A stretch of 64,000 nt of DNA, from contig NZ_KB893186.1 in assembly GCF_000374025.1 (NCBI RefSeq), positions 62,001 through 126,000 of the forward strand, written 5' to 3'. Positions 50,916-60,506 of this stretch are shown here, piece after piece. This stretch comes from Spirosoma panaciterrae DSM 21099. GTDB lineage: Bacteria > Bacteroidota > Bacteroidia > Cytophagales > Spirosomataceae. The translations under genes were made by a program, and so were the position numbers. Numbering within the stretch: the first letter of the stretch is position 1; every line of letters begins with the position of its first letter. The notes under the pieces are model-generated. The model was not told the DNA's origin. It saw only the letters and a program-made list of their open reading frames with translations, and searched no databases.

Positions 50916-53900
50916 ATGTCTGATCAGGTTGACCAACTGGCGGGACTGTACCGCCCCGAGTTTGAACACGACAACTGCGGTATCGGCTTTGTGGCCCATA
51001 TCAAAGGCCGCAAGTCACACCAGATTGTTTCGGATGCGCTCCAGATGCTTCGGCGGATGGAACACCGGGGCGCTGTAGGCTCTGAGCCCAATTCTGGTGA
51101 TGGAGCTGGATTGCTGATCCAGATTCCACATGAATTTTTCGTCGACGAAACCCGTAAACTGGGTGTACATCTTCCACCTGCTCTTGAGTATGGTGTAGGC
51201 ATGGTATATTTCCCAAAAGACGTGTGGCTTCGCGAAGAATGTCGTGCAATCCTGAATCGGAAAATGAAACGACTCGGCCTGGAACTGCTCTGCTATCGGG
51301 TTGTACCGGTCAACAACAGCGATCTGGGGAATGGCTCGCGCTCGGCAGAACCTCAGATGGAGCAGGTATTTATCAAACGTCCTTCCGACGTTACGAATGC
51401 CGATGATTTCGAGCGTAAACTGTATATTCTGCGGAATTACAGCACCCGGATCATCAATGAAACCATTGCGGGTGTCGACCATTTCTATTTTTCGTCGTTA
51501 TCCTGCCGGACCATTACGTATAAGGGTCAGCTAACAACCTTACAACTGGAGCCGTACTTCCCCGATTTACAGAATGAGGAGGTTGTATCGGCTATCGGTG
51601 TCGTTCACTCTCGCTTTTCGACCAATACGTTCCCATCCTGGAAACTGGCTCAGCCCTTCCGTTACATTGCCCACAACGGGGAAATCAACACCGTAAAAGG
51701 CAACGTCAACTGGATGAAAGCGGCTGAAGGCCTGCTCGAATCTGCCAAGTTTACGAAAGAAGAGATGGACATGTTGCTGCCCATCTGTGATCCTAAACAA
51801 TCGGATTCGGCCAACCTCGACAATGCCATTGAGTTGCTGGTGATGAGTGGCCGTTCGCTCCCCCATGTGATGATGATGCTTGTTCCTGAAGCCTGGGATG
51901 GCAACGAGCATATGGACCCTGTCCGGAAAGCATTCTACGAATTCCATGCTGCTCTGATTGAGCCCTGGGATGGTCCAGCCTCGATCTCCTTCACAGATGG
52001 CCGCATCGTAGGGGCTACGCTCGACCGGAATGGCCTTCGTCCATCGCGCTTCTGGGTCACCAACGAAGATGTCGTCATTATGGCATCGGAAGTGGGGGTG
52101 CTCGACATCGACCCGGCTACGGTCGTCTCTAAAGGTCGTTTGCAGCCTGGGAAAATGTTCCTGGTCGACATGGAGCAGGGTCGGATTGTATCGGACGAAG
52201 AAATTAAAGCCGACATCTGCTCCCGGCAACCTTATCAGCAATGGCTGGCCGACAATAAGATCAAAATCCAGGACCTTGAAGCCCCCATCCGGTCGTATAA
52301 TCCGTATGATCCGGCCAAACTGCTTCGGATGCAACAGGCTTTTGGCTTTACATCTGAAGACCTGCGGATGATCCTGGCACCGATGGTCGAAACAGGCAAA
52401 GAAGCCCTGGGTTCGATGGGCGTTGATGTGCCGCTGGCCGTGCTTTCGGAACAAAGCCAGCACATGAGCCATTACTTCAAGCAGTTGTTCGCGCAGGTGA
52501 CCAACCCGCCCATCGACTCAATCCGGGAGCGGGCGATCATGTCGCTCATCTCCTTTGTTGGCGCAACGTATAACCTTCTGAGTGAGTCTCCTGAACACTG
52601 CCACCAGGTTGAGCTGGAACAACCTGTACTGACGACTAAAGAATTTGATAAACTCCGTTTTATCGACCAACCGAAGTTTCAGGCGAAAACCATCAACTGC
52701 CTCTTTACGGTCGACGGTCTGGGGAAATCCCTCGAGCGGGCGCTGGAACGGATCTGTCGCTACGCCGAAGATGCCATTCAGGATGGGTATTCGATTCTAG
52801 TTCTCTCAGATCGGGCAATCGACTCCAACCATGCGCCCATTCCATCCCTGCTAGCTACCTCAGCCATTCACCATCATCTGATTCGTCAGGGGCTGCGGGG
52901 TAAAGTGGGCATCGTCGTCGAAGCGGGCGATGTGTGGGAAACTCACCACATTGCTACCCTTATCGGGTATGGTGCTTCGGGTGTTAACCCTTATATGGCT
53001 TTCGAAACCATTGCCAGCATGAAAGAAAAAGGCTTGCTGGGTGTTGACTATGACCTCGACAAGCTGTATAAAAATTATGTAAAGGCCGTCAATGGCGAAC
53101 TCCTGAAAATCTTCTCGAAGATGGGGATCTCAACCCTGCAATCGTATCAGGGCGCTATGATCTTCGAATGTCTGGGCCTGAATCAGGAGGTTGTAAGCCG
53201 TTACTTCACCGGCACCGTATCGCGGATTGGCGGTATGGGTCTGGATGAAATCGCTCGCGAGATTCAGGTGCGCCATTCAGTAGCGTTCCCAACAACACCA
53301 ATGGTAACTCCACGTCTGGAAGTAGGCGGTATTTATCAGTGGAAGCAACGGGGTGAAAAGCACATCTTTAACCCCGATACGATTCACCTGCTCCAGCAGG
53401 CAACCCGCAAGAACGATTACGGGATCTTCAAGAAGTACTCGAAGCTGATCGACGATCAAACCCAGAAAGCGATCACCATTCGGGGTTTGCTGAAGTTCAA
53501 GAAAGGCACCCCTGTTCCACTGGACGAGGTTGAACCCATCGAAAGTATTTTCAAACGGTTCGCTACGGGTGCCATGTCGTTCGGGTCGATTTCGTGGGAA
53601 GCGCATACGACCCTGGCGATTGCGATGAATCGCATTGGCGGCAAAAGTAACTCCGGCGAAGGCGGTGAAGACGAACTTCGCTACAAGCCGCTCGAAAATG
53701 GCGATAGCATGAACTCGGCCATCAAACAGGTCGCTTCGGGACGCTTTGGCGTGACCAGCTATTACCTGACCAACGCGCAGGAGTTACAGATCAAAATGGC
53801 GCAGGGTGCAAAACCGGGCGAAGGTGGTCAGCTACCAGGCTTCAAAGTCGATGACTGGATCGGGCGAACCCGTCACTCCACTCCTGGTGTTGGCCTGATT

Positions 53901-55490
53901 TCGCCACCTCCTCACCATGATATTTATTCGATTGAGGACTTGGCCCAGTTGATCTCCGACCTTAAAAATGCCAACCGGGCCGCTCGTATCAGCGTCAAAC
54001 TGGTATCGGAAGCAGGCGTTGGTACCATTGCGGCTGGTGTTGCGAAAGCCCATGCTGACCACATCCTGATTTCGGGCCATGATGGGGGTACAGGAGCCTC
54101 TCCTCTGTCGTCGATTCGCCATGCGGGTTTGCCCTGGGAGCTGGGTCTGGCCGAAGCACATCAGACCCTGGTGAAAAACAAATTGCGCGGACGGGTAACC
54201 GTACAGACCGATGGTCAGATTCGTACGGGTCGTGACCTGGCCGTAGCGGCTCTGCTCGGGGCTGAAGAATTTGGTGTAGCCACGGCTGCTCTGGTCGCTA
54301 CGGGTTGCATCATGATGCGGAAATGCCACCTCAACACCTGTCCGGTTGGTGTGGCTACACAGAATAAAGAGCTTCGGGCGCTATTCACCGGGAAGCCAGA
54401 GCATGTCGTGAACATGTTCACGTTCCTGGCGATGGAATTGCGCGAAATTATGGCTGAACTGGGCTTCCGTACCGTTAACGAAATGGTTGGTCAGGCGCAG
54501 ATGCTGGAACTCCGTGACAACATGGCGCACTGGAAATACAAGAAAATCAATCTGGATGCGCTTCTATATAAAGAGCCGACCACGCTGGAAGTAGCTCAGT
54601 ATAAGCAGGAAGAACAAAATCACCACCTGGAGGAGGTACTCGACCGCAAACTGATTGACCTGGCGCAACCCGCGTTGACCTCGGCCGAATCGGTATATGG
54701 CGAATTTCCGGTACAGAACATCGACCGAAGCATTGGCACGATGCTCTCGAATGAAATTTCGAAAGTATACGGTGGCCCCGGCCTTCCCGAGAGTACAATT
54801 CATATCAAACTGCGTGGTACGGCGGGTCAAAGCTTTGGTGCCTTCAGCACAAGCGGTATCAAACTCGAACTCGAAGGCGACGCCAACGATTACTTTGGCA
54901 AAGGTCTGTGTGGTGCTCAACTGATTGTGTACCCCGACCGTACGGCTCAGTTCAAACCGGAAGAAAACAGCATCGTTGGTAACGTTTCGTTCTACGGCGC
55001 TACATCGGGCGAAGCCTTCATACGGGGTATGGCGGGCGAACGCTTCTGCGTACGTAACTCAGGAGCTAAAGTTGTGGTGGAAGGCGTTGGCGATCATGGT
55101 CTGGAATACATGACAGGCGGTCTGGCCATCATTCTGGGAAAAACCGGCCGTAACTTCGCAGCGGGTATGTCGGGCGGTGTAGCCTATGTCTGGGATCAGG
55201 ACGGCACCTTTGCTTCGAAAGTAAATGGTGAAATGGTCAGTCTGGAAAGCCTGACCGAAGAAGATCTGGGCATTGTTCGCGAATACGTCGATAAGCACTT
55301 CCAATATACGACCAGTAATGTAGCCCTGAATCTGATTCAGGATTGGGACAACCTGGTTGGTCAATTTGTGAAGGTGATGCCTGGCGACTTCCGGCAGGCA
55401 CTGGCTGGGCGCGGTATCTCACTGGCCGACCAGATTCGCGACAAAAATGTGGTTTATCAGGATATTACCGTCGATGTGACGCACGGATAA
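50916..55490 (+). CDS. gltB: Glutamate synthase large subunit
   Basis: The 1524-residue protein has the full alpha-subunit order. A short propeptide precedes Cys21 in HDNCGIGF, the N-terminal nucleophile of the glutaminase domain, which is expected to be cleaved free. The central domain and FMN-binding synthase barrel follow (RHSTPGVGLISPPPHHDIYSI, ISGHDGGTGASPLSS), with the 3Fe-4S cysteines at 1131, 1137 and 1142 (CIMMRKCHLNTCPVG), and a C-terminal glycine-rich beta-helix. It makes two glutamates from glutamine and 2-oxoglutarate. It forms an operon with gltD 12 bases downstream. Confidence 0.98.
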   Translation: MSDQVDQLAGLYRPEFEHDNCGIGFVAHIKGRKSHQIVSDALQMLRRMEHRGAVGSEPNSGDGAGLLIQIPHEFFVDETRKLGVHLPPALEYGVGMVYFPKDVWLREECRAILNRKMKRLGLELLCYRVVPVNNSDLGNGSRSAEPQMEQVFIKRPSDVTNADDFERKLYILRNYSTRIINETIAGVDHFYFSSLSCRTITYKGQLTTLQLEPYFPDLQNEEVVSAIGVVHSRFSTNTFPSWKLAQPFRYIAHNGEINTVKGNVNWMKAAEGLLESAKFTKEEMDMLLPICDPKQSDSANLDNAIELLVMSGRSLPHVMMMLVPEAWDGNEHMDPVRKAFYEFHAALIEPWDGPASISFTDGRIVGATLDRNGLRPSRFWVTNEDVVIMASEVGVLDIDPATVVSKGRLQPGKMFLVDMEQGRIVSDEEIKADICSRQPYQQWLADNKIKIQDLEAPIRSYNPYDPAKLLRMQQAFGFTSEDLRMILAPMVETGKEALGSMGVDVPLAVLSEQSQHMSHYFKQLFAQVTNPPIDSIRERAIMSLISFVGATYNLLSESPEHCHQVELEQPVLTTKEFDKLRFIDQPKFQAKTINCLFTVDGLGKSLERALERICRYAEDAIQDGYSILVLSDRAIDSNHAPIPSLLATSAIHHHLIRQGLRGKVGIVVEAGDVWETHHIATLIGYGASGVNPYMAFETIASMKEKGLLGVDYDLDKLYKNYVKAVNGELLKIFSKMGISTLQSYQGAMIFECLGLNQEVVSRYFTGTVSRIGGMGLDEIAREIQVRHSVAFPTTPMVTPRLEVGGIYQWKQRGEKHIFNPDTIHLLQQATRKNDYGIFKKYSKLIDDQTQKAITIRGLLKFKKGTPVPLDEVEPIESIFKRFATGAMSFGSISWEAHTTLAIAMNRIGGKSNSGEGGEDELRYKPLENGDSMNSAIKQVASGRFGVTSYYLTNAQELQIKMAQGAKPGEGGQLPGFKVDDWIGRTRHSTPGVGLISPPPHHDIYSIEDLAQLISDLKNANRAARISVKLVSEAGVGTIAAGVAKAHADHILISGHDGGTGASPLSSIRHAGLPWELGLAEAHQTLVKNKLRGRVTVQTDGQIRTGRDLAVAALLGAEEFGVATAALVATGCIMMRKCHLNTCPVGVATQNKELRALFTGKPEHVVNMFTFLAMELREIMAELGFRTVNEMVGQAQMLELRDNMAHWKYKKINLDALLYKEPTTLEVAQYKQEEQNHHLEEVLDRKLIDLAQPALTSAESVYGEFPVQNIDRSIGTMLSNEISKVYGGPGLPESTIHIKLRGTAGQSFGAFSTSGIKLELEGDANDYFGKGLCGAQLIVYPDRTAQFKPEENSIVGNVSFYGATSGEAFIRGMAGERFCVRNSGAKVVVEGVGDHGLEYMTGGLAIILGKTGRNFAAGMSGGVAYVWDQDGTFASKVNGEMVSLESLTEEDLGIVREYVDKHFQYTTSNVALNLIQDWDNLVGQFVKVMPGDFRQALAGRGISLADQIRDKNVVYQDITVDVTHG

Positions 55491-55502
55491 GAACGAAGTA
55501 AA

Positions 55503-56993
55503 ATGGGAAAACCTACCGGATTTTTAGAGTTTGCGCGTGAATTACCCAAAAAGCGCGCTGCACAGGATCGAGTACACGATTACAAAGAAATTGAAGTCCC
55601 TCACTCCGAACAGGATTCGCAACGGCAGGCTGCTCGCTGTATGGACTGTGGTACGCCTTTTTGTCACAGTGGCTGTCCGTTGGGCAATATCATTCCTGAA
55701 TTCAACGACGCTGTTTACGAGCAGAACTGGGCCTACGCCTATGAAATTTTAAGCTCGACTAATAACTTCCCGGAATTTACAGGCCGCATCTGCCCGGCTC
55801 CGTGCGAAGCGTCGTGCGTATTGGGTATCAACAAACCACCCGTTGCCATCGAATTCATCGAAAAGTCGATTGCCGAGGTTGCCTTTGAGCGAGGCTATGT
55901 CACCCCAAAAACGCCTAAAGAGCGAACAGGCAAACAGGTTGCCGTTGTAGGCTCTGGCCCTGCTGGCTTAGCGGCTGCGGCTCAGTTGAACAAAGCAGGC
56001 CATACGGTAACCGTTTTTGAACGCGCTGACCAGATTGGCGGGCTGCTGCGATACGGTATTCCTGATTTCAAACTCGAAAAGTGGACCATCGACCGTCGTA
56101 TAGCGGTTATGGAAGCCGAAGGGGTTACATTTAAAACGGGAGTTAATGTAGGGGTTGATCTGAAAGCGAACGATCTGCTGAATGATTTCGACCTGATCAT
56201 GCTCACCGGCGGCTCAACTGTGCCGCGCGATCTACCCATTAAAGGCCGTGAGCTGAAAGGTATTTACCCGGCCATGGAATTCCTGAGCCAGCAAAATAAA
56301 CGGGTAGCTGGCCGTCCGGTAGAAGTCGATCACCGTGGTGTTCAATATGGCGATGGCGACCTATTTGCCACTGATAAAAACGTGGTGGTCATCGGTGGTG
56401 GGGATACTGGTTCCGACTGTGTGGGTACGTCGAATCGGCACGGAGCCAAGAGCGTTACGCAAATTGAACTGATGCCGATGCCTCCGAAAGAGCGAGCCGA
56501 AAGTACGCCCTGGCCCAACTGGCCAATGATGCTGCGGACCAGCACTTCACACGAGGAAGGTTGCGATCGGCACTGGTCGATCAATACGAAAGAGTTTATT
56601 GGCGATGAAAACGGTAACCTGAAAGCGCTTCGGATTGTAGACCTGACCTGGAAAAACGAAAATGGTCGGATGCAAATGGTCGAACTGCCAGGCTCGGAGC
56701 GCGATATTCCCTGCGAACTGGCGTTGCTTGCGGCTGGGTTCCTTCACCCACAACACAATGGACTGCTTGATGACCTCGGGCTTGAGTACGACGAGCGTGG
56801 AAACGTAAAAGCGCATAACTACCAGACAACGACAAATCCGAAAGTATTTGCTGCCGGCGATATGCGCCGTGGGCAATCGTTGGTCGTCTGGGCAATCTCT
56901 GAAGGCCGCGAGGCCGCTCGGCAGGCTGATAGTTACCTCATGGGTGATAGTCAGCTCGAAGCCAAAGCGGTATCGCTGGTCGCTGTTGAGTAA
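55503..56993 (+). CDS. gltD: Glutamate synthase small subunit
   Basis: The 496-residue beta-subunit passes electrons from NAD(P)H to the large subunit. N-terminal 4Fe-4S cysteines are seen in CMDCGTPFCHSGCPLGN (46, 49, 54, 58) and in CPAPCEASCVLG. An FAD site VAVVGSGPAGLAAAAQLNKA and an NAD(P)H site VVVIGGGDTGSDCVGTS follow, and the end region has AAGDMRRGQSLVVWAISEGR. It starts 12 bases after gltB and shares its transcript, ended by a terminator at 57013-57048. Confidence 0.98.
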   Translation: MGKPTGFLEFARELPKKRAAQDRVHDYKEIEVPHSEQDSQRQAARCMDCGTPFCHSGCPLGNIIPEFNDAVYEQNWAYAYEILSSTNNFPEFTGRICPAPCEASCVLGINKPPVAIEFIEKSIAEVAFERGYVTPKTPKERTGKQVAVVGSGPAGLAAAAQLNKAGHTVTVFERADQIGGLLRYGIPDFKLEKWTIDRRIAVMEAEGVTFKTGVNVGVDLKANDLLNDFDLIMLTGGSTVPRDLPIKGRELKGIYPAMEFLSQQNKRVAGRPVEVDHRGVQYGDGDLFATDKNVVVIGGGDTGSDCVGTSNRHGAKSVTQIELMPMPPKERAESTPWPNWPMMLRTSTSHEEGCDRHWSINTKEFIGDENGNLKALRIVDLTWKNENGRMQMVELPGSERDIPCELALLAAGFLHPQHNGLLDDLGLEYDERGNVKAHNYQTTTNPKVFAAGDMRRGQSLVVWAISEGREAARQADSYLMGDSQLEAKAVSLVAVE

Positions 56994-57012
56994 TCTTCTC
57001 CTTTTAATAGCT

Positions 57013-57048
57013 AAAAAGGCTCACCATTAAAACGGTGAGCCTTTTTTT
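57013..57048 (+). terminator. Terminator of gltBD
   Basis: AAAAAGGCTCACC and GGTGAGCCTTTTT form a 13-bp stem with an eight-base loop and a following T-tract. The symmetric A and T flanks may also serve the convergent DUF2461 gene. Confidence 0.92.
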
Positions 57049-57062
57049 ATGATTGGAACAGC

Positions 57063-57773
57063 CTATAACGTAATCGATTCTTCTTTTTCGTCGTAGAACA
57101 GGTAATTCAACAGGTCGCAATAGGGTTTGATAATGCGGCATCCCTTTACAATTTCATCGACGAAATTGGGTTTAAGCACGTCTTTATCGGTATAGCGATG
57201 CATGAAGAAAAGCTCTTTCCGGCGTAACAGCTCAATTTCAGGGTGATCGGCCGAATAGCCTTTGGGCATGACTTTTAGGGTTTCGCCATGCGCTTCTGGA
57301 AAATAGGCTTTGAATTCAGGAGCTTCGATAATGTCTTTCAGTTCCTGGGCATTATAATCTACTTCCTGCCGGAATTTCGCCAGATTGGCGGGCGTTGGCT
57401 GCCACATCCCTGCCCCCAGAAACGACTGGTTATCAGGCTGGATATGCACATAATAATCGATACGTCCCGAATGCCGCCCTCCAGGCCCAATCGCAAACGC
57501 CAGATTGGATTTGTAAGGGGCTTTGTCTTTTGAAAAGCGGATGTCGCGGTTGATCCGAAATATGCAGTCTTTGGGCGATGTGTTTGCCAGCGGTTCAAAA
57601 GGGCTCAGTTCTGCCAGAACCCGTTCGGTAACGCCTACAAGCTCTGCTTTAGCCGCATCGTAGCGGCTGCGATTTTCCTGAAACCAGTCTCTGTTGTTAT
57701 TTTGAACCAGTTCACGCATGAACTCCAGCGTGGCCGCTGTAAAGGTAGATTTTGATGCCGATTGCTTTGCCAT
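57063..57773 (-). CDS. DUF2461 (TIGR02453-family) protein
   Basis: Starting at ATG 57773 this 236-residue protein matches the DUF2461 family: TLEFMRELVQNNNRDWFQEN, AELVGVTERVLAEL, KDCIFRINRDIRFSKDKAPYKSNL-type central region (conserved RD.RFS..K.PYK) and GAGMWQPTPANLAKFR. The function is unknown. The predicted -7 box TACCTTTG (57781-57788, minus strand) would start transcription almost at the ATG, so the mRNA may be nearly leaderless. It converges on gltBD. Confidence 0.88.
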   Translation of the reverse strand: MAKQSASKSTFTAATLEFMRELVQNNNRDWFQENRSRYDAAKAELVGVTERVLAELSPFEPLANTSPKDCIFRINRDIRFSKDKAPYKSNLAFAIGPGGRHSGRIDYYVHIQPDNQSFLGAGMWQPTPANLAKFRQEVDYNAQELKDIIEAPEFKAYFPEAHGETLKVMPKGYSADHPEIELLRRKELFFMHRYTDKDVLKPNFVDEIVKGCRIIKPYCDLLNYLFYDEKEESITL

Positions 57774-57992
57774 AACTCGCCAAAGGTACAATAGAACCCT
57801 GATTTTTGTGCGTGCTGAAGCTCATTATATTTTAAGTAAAACATACTGATATGCCTGATGTATCAACCCTAACCAACTCCCATACAGGTACTGTCATTCC
57901 GCTTTAATAGGATTCTGCATGTATTTGAGAGAATAATGCTGGCTTTTTTGTAAGATACCCACAAAATTTGTTGTAAATCTCAGCTTATTTCT

Positions 57993-58376
57993 ATGAACCG
58001 TATCGATTGCACACCGGCTGCTACCCATGTTATTGACCAGTTAATAGCCCAGCACGGCCCGCTAATGTTCCATCAGAGCGGTGGGTGCTGCGATGGCTCC
58101 TCACCCATGTGCTACCCCGTCGGTGATTTTATTATCGGCTCATCAGACGTATGGCTGGGTCAAATTCATAATTGTGACTTCTGGATGTCGCAGGATCAAT
58201 TTGAATACTGGCAACATACGCACCTGACCGTTGATGTAACGCCCGGACGCGGGGCCAGTTTCTCGCTGGAAATTCCAATGGGTGTCCGGTTCATCATCCG
58301 GTCACGATTATTTGAGCCCGAGGAGATGGCGAAGCTAACACCAGTACATATCGGTCCCTTCGAAGAAATACGCTAA
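57993..58376 (+). CDS. DUF779 protein
   Basis: The 127-residue protein matches DUF779: MFHQSGGCCDGSSPMCYP, with three closely spaced cysteines, then FIIGSSDVWLGQI, FWMSQDQFEYWQHTHLTVDV and GRGASFSLE. Members are often encoded beside aldehyde dehydrogenases of the acetoin/ethanol type, but none is present here. The cysteine cluster suggests metal binding or redox use. It probably has its own promoter, though no exact -7 box was found. Confidence 0.87.
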   Translation: MNRIDCTPAATHVIDQLIAQHGPLMFHQSGGCCDGSSPMCYPVGDFIIGSSDVWLGQIHNCDFWMSQDQFEYWQHTHLTVDVTPGRGASFSLEIPMGVRFIIRSRLFEPEEMAKLTPVHIGPFEEIR

Positions 58377-58524
58377 GGTTTGTTTACTACGAACGATCTA
58401 CTTCCGGCCACAAAGTAAAATTAGATTAATCCACCAAAAAATAGAACTAATAGACTGACAGCCAGCTTGCTTTAACGGTATTCTATCTGTAGATTCGGTT
58501 CAGAATCACTAACCGCTTACAGAT

Positions 58525-58959
58525 ATGAACCTACTAACGCGCATCGAGCATTGGGGCGATAGCCATCACCCCGCCTGGACCGACGCCCTACGGATTATGC
58601 TGGGCATTATCCTGATCCTGAAAGGAATCAGTTTTATTAGTGACACTACGTATCTGAACCAACTGGTCGGAGGGGTCCATTTTGGGCTTTTTCCGGTTAT
58701 GGCCGTTCATTATGTTGCCTTTGCGCACCTGATGGGCGGCTTCCTGATCATGCTGGGGTGTTTGACCCGTCTGATGTGCATCCTTCAACTGCCCATTCTG
58801 GTTGCGGCCGTTTTCTTCGTCAATATTCGTCAGGGATTTTCCCCCCTGAACTCTGAACTGTGGTTATCGTTGATCGTACTGGGCCTTTTACTGGCCTTTA
58901 CGGTGCTGGGGTCTGGGCGCTTTTCGATGGACGAGTACGTTAAACAACACGCCCATTGA
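58525..58959 (+). CDS. DoxX-family membrane protein
   Basis: The 144-residue protein has four hydrophobic helices: DALRIMLGIILILKGISFI, LFPVMAVHYVAFAHLMGGFLIMLG, LQLPILVAAVFFV and LIVLGLLLAFTVLGSG. The arrangement fits DoxX/SURF4-like proteins, which are often associated with quinol or thiol redox functions. A short reading frame begins in its final codon. Confidence 0.85.
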   Translation: MNLLTRIEHWGDSHHPAWTDALRIMLGIILILKGISFISDTTYLNQLVGGVHFGLFPVMAVHYVAFAHLMGGFLIMLGCLTRLMCILQLPILVAAVFFVNIRQGFSPLNSELWLSLIVLGLLLAFTVLGSGRFSMDEYVKQHAH

Positions 58960-59186
58960 GACGTTATTGGTTTGTTTATAAACCAATCAACGTTATTGCA
59001 GACAAAACCCTGGAAAAAGTAGAAAAGGAATACGAAGGCCAGCGCATTACCGGCAATCAGGATAATGGCACTGGTCATGGGAGCAAAGGAAACGGCCGCA
59101 GTTCGGTATCACATAAAAGCTCATCAAAAGGCAGTAGCAGTGCTGGTGGCTCGACAGGCGGCAGCAAATCTGGGCGTAGCAAGTAA
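58956..59186 (+). CDS. Possible small Gly/Ser/Lys-rich protein with TTG start
   Basis: A 76-codon frame starts with TTG overlapping the DoxX stop and has no internal ATG. The first 26 residues (RRYWFVYKPINVIADKTLE) look like ordered sequence and faintly recall the start of pseudouridine synthases, while the rest is low complexity (GSKGNGRSSVSHKSSSKGSS). No start codon but TTG is available and no ribosome site is clear. It may be a real small basic protein or a fortuitous frame. Confidence 0.3.
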   Translation: MRRYWFVYKPINVIADKTLEKVEKEYEGQRITGNQDNGTGHGSKGNGRSSVSHKSSSKGSSSAGGSTGGSKSGRSK

Positions 59187-59189
59187 GAT

Positions 59190-59300
59190 CGGGATTTAGC
59201 TGATTTATGGATTAGCTGGATTTTGCACTTAATCGCTTCAAAGAAGGGTTAAACAAAATCGGATTAATCTATAAATCAGCTAAAACCCGCCGGCCCGGCG
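59190..59300. repeat. Long inverted repeat with adjoining GC-rich hairpin
   Basis: The outer arm CGGGATTTAGCTGATTTAT (59190-59208) pairs with ATAAATCAGCTAAAACCCG (59271-59289) with one mismatch; inner segments ending ATTTTG / CAAAAT extend it less perfectly. CGCCGGCCCGGCG (59288-59300) adds a short GC hairpin. It lies before the convergent SPL gene stop. Confidence 0.7.
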
Positions 59301-59307
59301 GAGCGGT

Positions 59308-60360
59308 TTAGAATATATACCGGATCTGGCACCAGGGGATTTCTTCCTGAACGAGTCGCTCAAAAATCTCGATCATTTTACGCTTCAACTGGTGCTGATA
59401 GCGAATATTCCAGCCACCAAACTGACTTACCTTACTCTCCTGTAATTCAGGCATCCACAGCAATTCTTCAGCCTTTGGGTTAATAGCCAGATTGGCCTGA
59501 TGCTGCCATTGGTTATGGGTCAGAAAAATAACTTCACATTTAAGCTGTTGACGAACTTCCGGGCGTAGGGCAGCATCGAGTTGTCGAAACAGATCACGGT
59601 AATCATTTCGCCAGGCCTTTCGGTCGCCGTCGGGTCCGGCATAAACAATAACGGGTGAGAAATTGACGTGTACTTCATAACCGGCGTCATAAAAATCATT
59701 GATGGCCGCGAGTCGTTTCTCAATACCATCGGTACGTACATCGACCAGTTTACTCACGTGAGCAGGCATCAAACTGAACCGTATTCTCACTTTTCGCTGT
59801 GGATCGACATTCAGCATTTCCCGATTCACAAACTTCGTCGCAAATGTTGCCTTAGCTCGTGGATGCGTCCTATAAAAATCGAATACCTGCTGAATACCAT
59901 CCGTCAAATCATAGTCGACCGAGATATCCGAATTGCAGCCAATATCGTAGGTATAAAACAGATCGTCGGTTTGGTTTGGCACTTTGGGCCAGGGCAACGT
60001 GCTGATCTGCTCCTTGACTGAGGCCATGTTTTCGTCAATATTGGTGAAAAGCGTGATCGGATTCACCGTTTTATGACGATCAACGTAGCAATACGTACAA
60101 CCACCAAAGCAGCCGTTTGCCAAACTAGGCGCAATGTAATCGGCACTACGCCCGCTCCATTTAATGTCCTGTGTTTTTAGCCGACCCAGCACCAGTACAT
60201 TGGATTTAATCTTGAAATGATTCAGACCCAGGTCGGGCAGACGATTGTGCTGCTTCACTTCCAGAGTTTCCGCTTCAGGAAATTTAGCCAACACCGCTTT
60301 CCCCTGGCTATTCAGAGAATCGGTCGTATACAGGATCAATGAGGGATTAAAATCGGGCAT
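59308..60360 (-). CDS. SPL-family radical SAM protein
   Basis: The 350-residue protein resembles spore photoproduct lyase: a radical-SAM cluster motif CFGGCTYCYVDRH (Cys84, Cys88, Cys91), KTVNPITLFTNID and DIGCNSDISVDYDLTDGIQQ, RFSLMPAHVSKLVD, and VHVNFSPVIVYAGPDGDRKAW. Bacteroidota do not form spores, so this member may repair DNA photoproducts or act on other substrates. The characteristic SPL residues outside the cluster could not be checked without an alignment. It is a single-gene unit. Confidence 0.85.
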   Translation of the reverse strand: MPDFNPSLILYTTDSLNSQGKAVLAKFPEAETLEVKQHNRLPDLGLNHFKIKSNVLVLGRLKTQDIKWSGRSADYIAPSLANGCFGGCTYCYVDRHKTVNPITLFTNIDENMASVKEQISTLPWPKVPNQTDDLFYTYDIGCNSDISVDYDLTDGIQQVFDFYRTHPRAKATFATKFVNREMLNVDPQRKVRIRFSLMPAHVSKLVDVRTDGIEKRLAAINDFYDAGYEVHVNFSPVIVYAGPDGDRKAWRNDYRDLFRQLDAALRPEVRQQLKCEVIFLTHNQWQHQANLAINPKAEELLWMPELQESKVSQFGGWNIRYQHQLKRKMIEIFERLVQEEIPWCQIRYIF

Positions 60361-60506
60361 GAAAATACGTTGAGGGTATATCTACTTAACGCGATAACCA
60401 GTTGCTTAGTTCATCACCATTCAGACATAAAACAACTGACTATCAAACAGTTGAAACCAAAAACACCTAACTCAAAAATGCGTTTGCTATGCCCCAATCA
60501 ATTGAA

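Noticed and set aside
51567-52472. Long minus-strand frame of about 300 codons inside gltB
   Set aside because: It is the antisense shadow of a highly conserved gltB region with no family resemblance and composition set by the sense codons.
58956-59040. Pseudouridine synthase fragment
   Set aside because: The first residues RYWFVYKP faintly resemble such enzymes but the similarity stops after a few residues and no catalytic motif follows.
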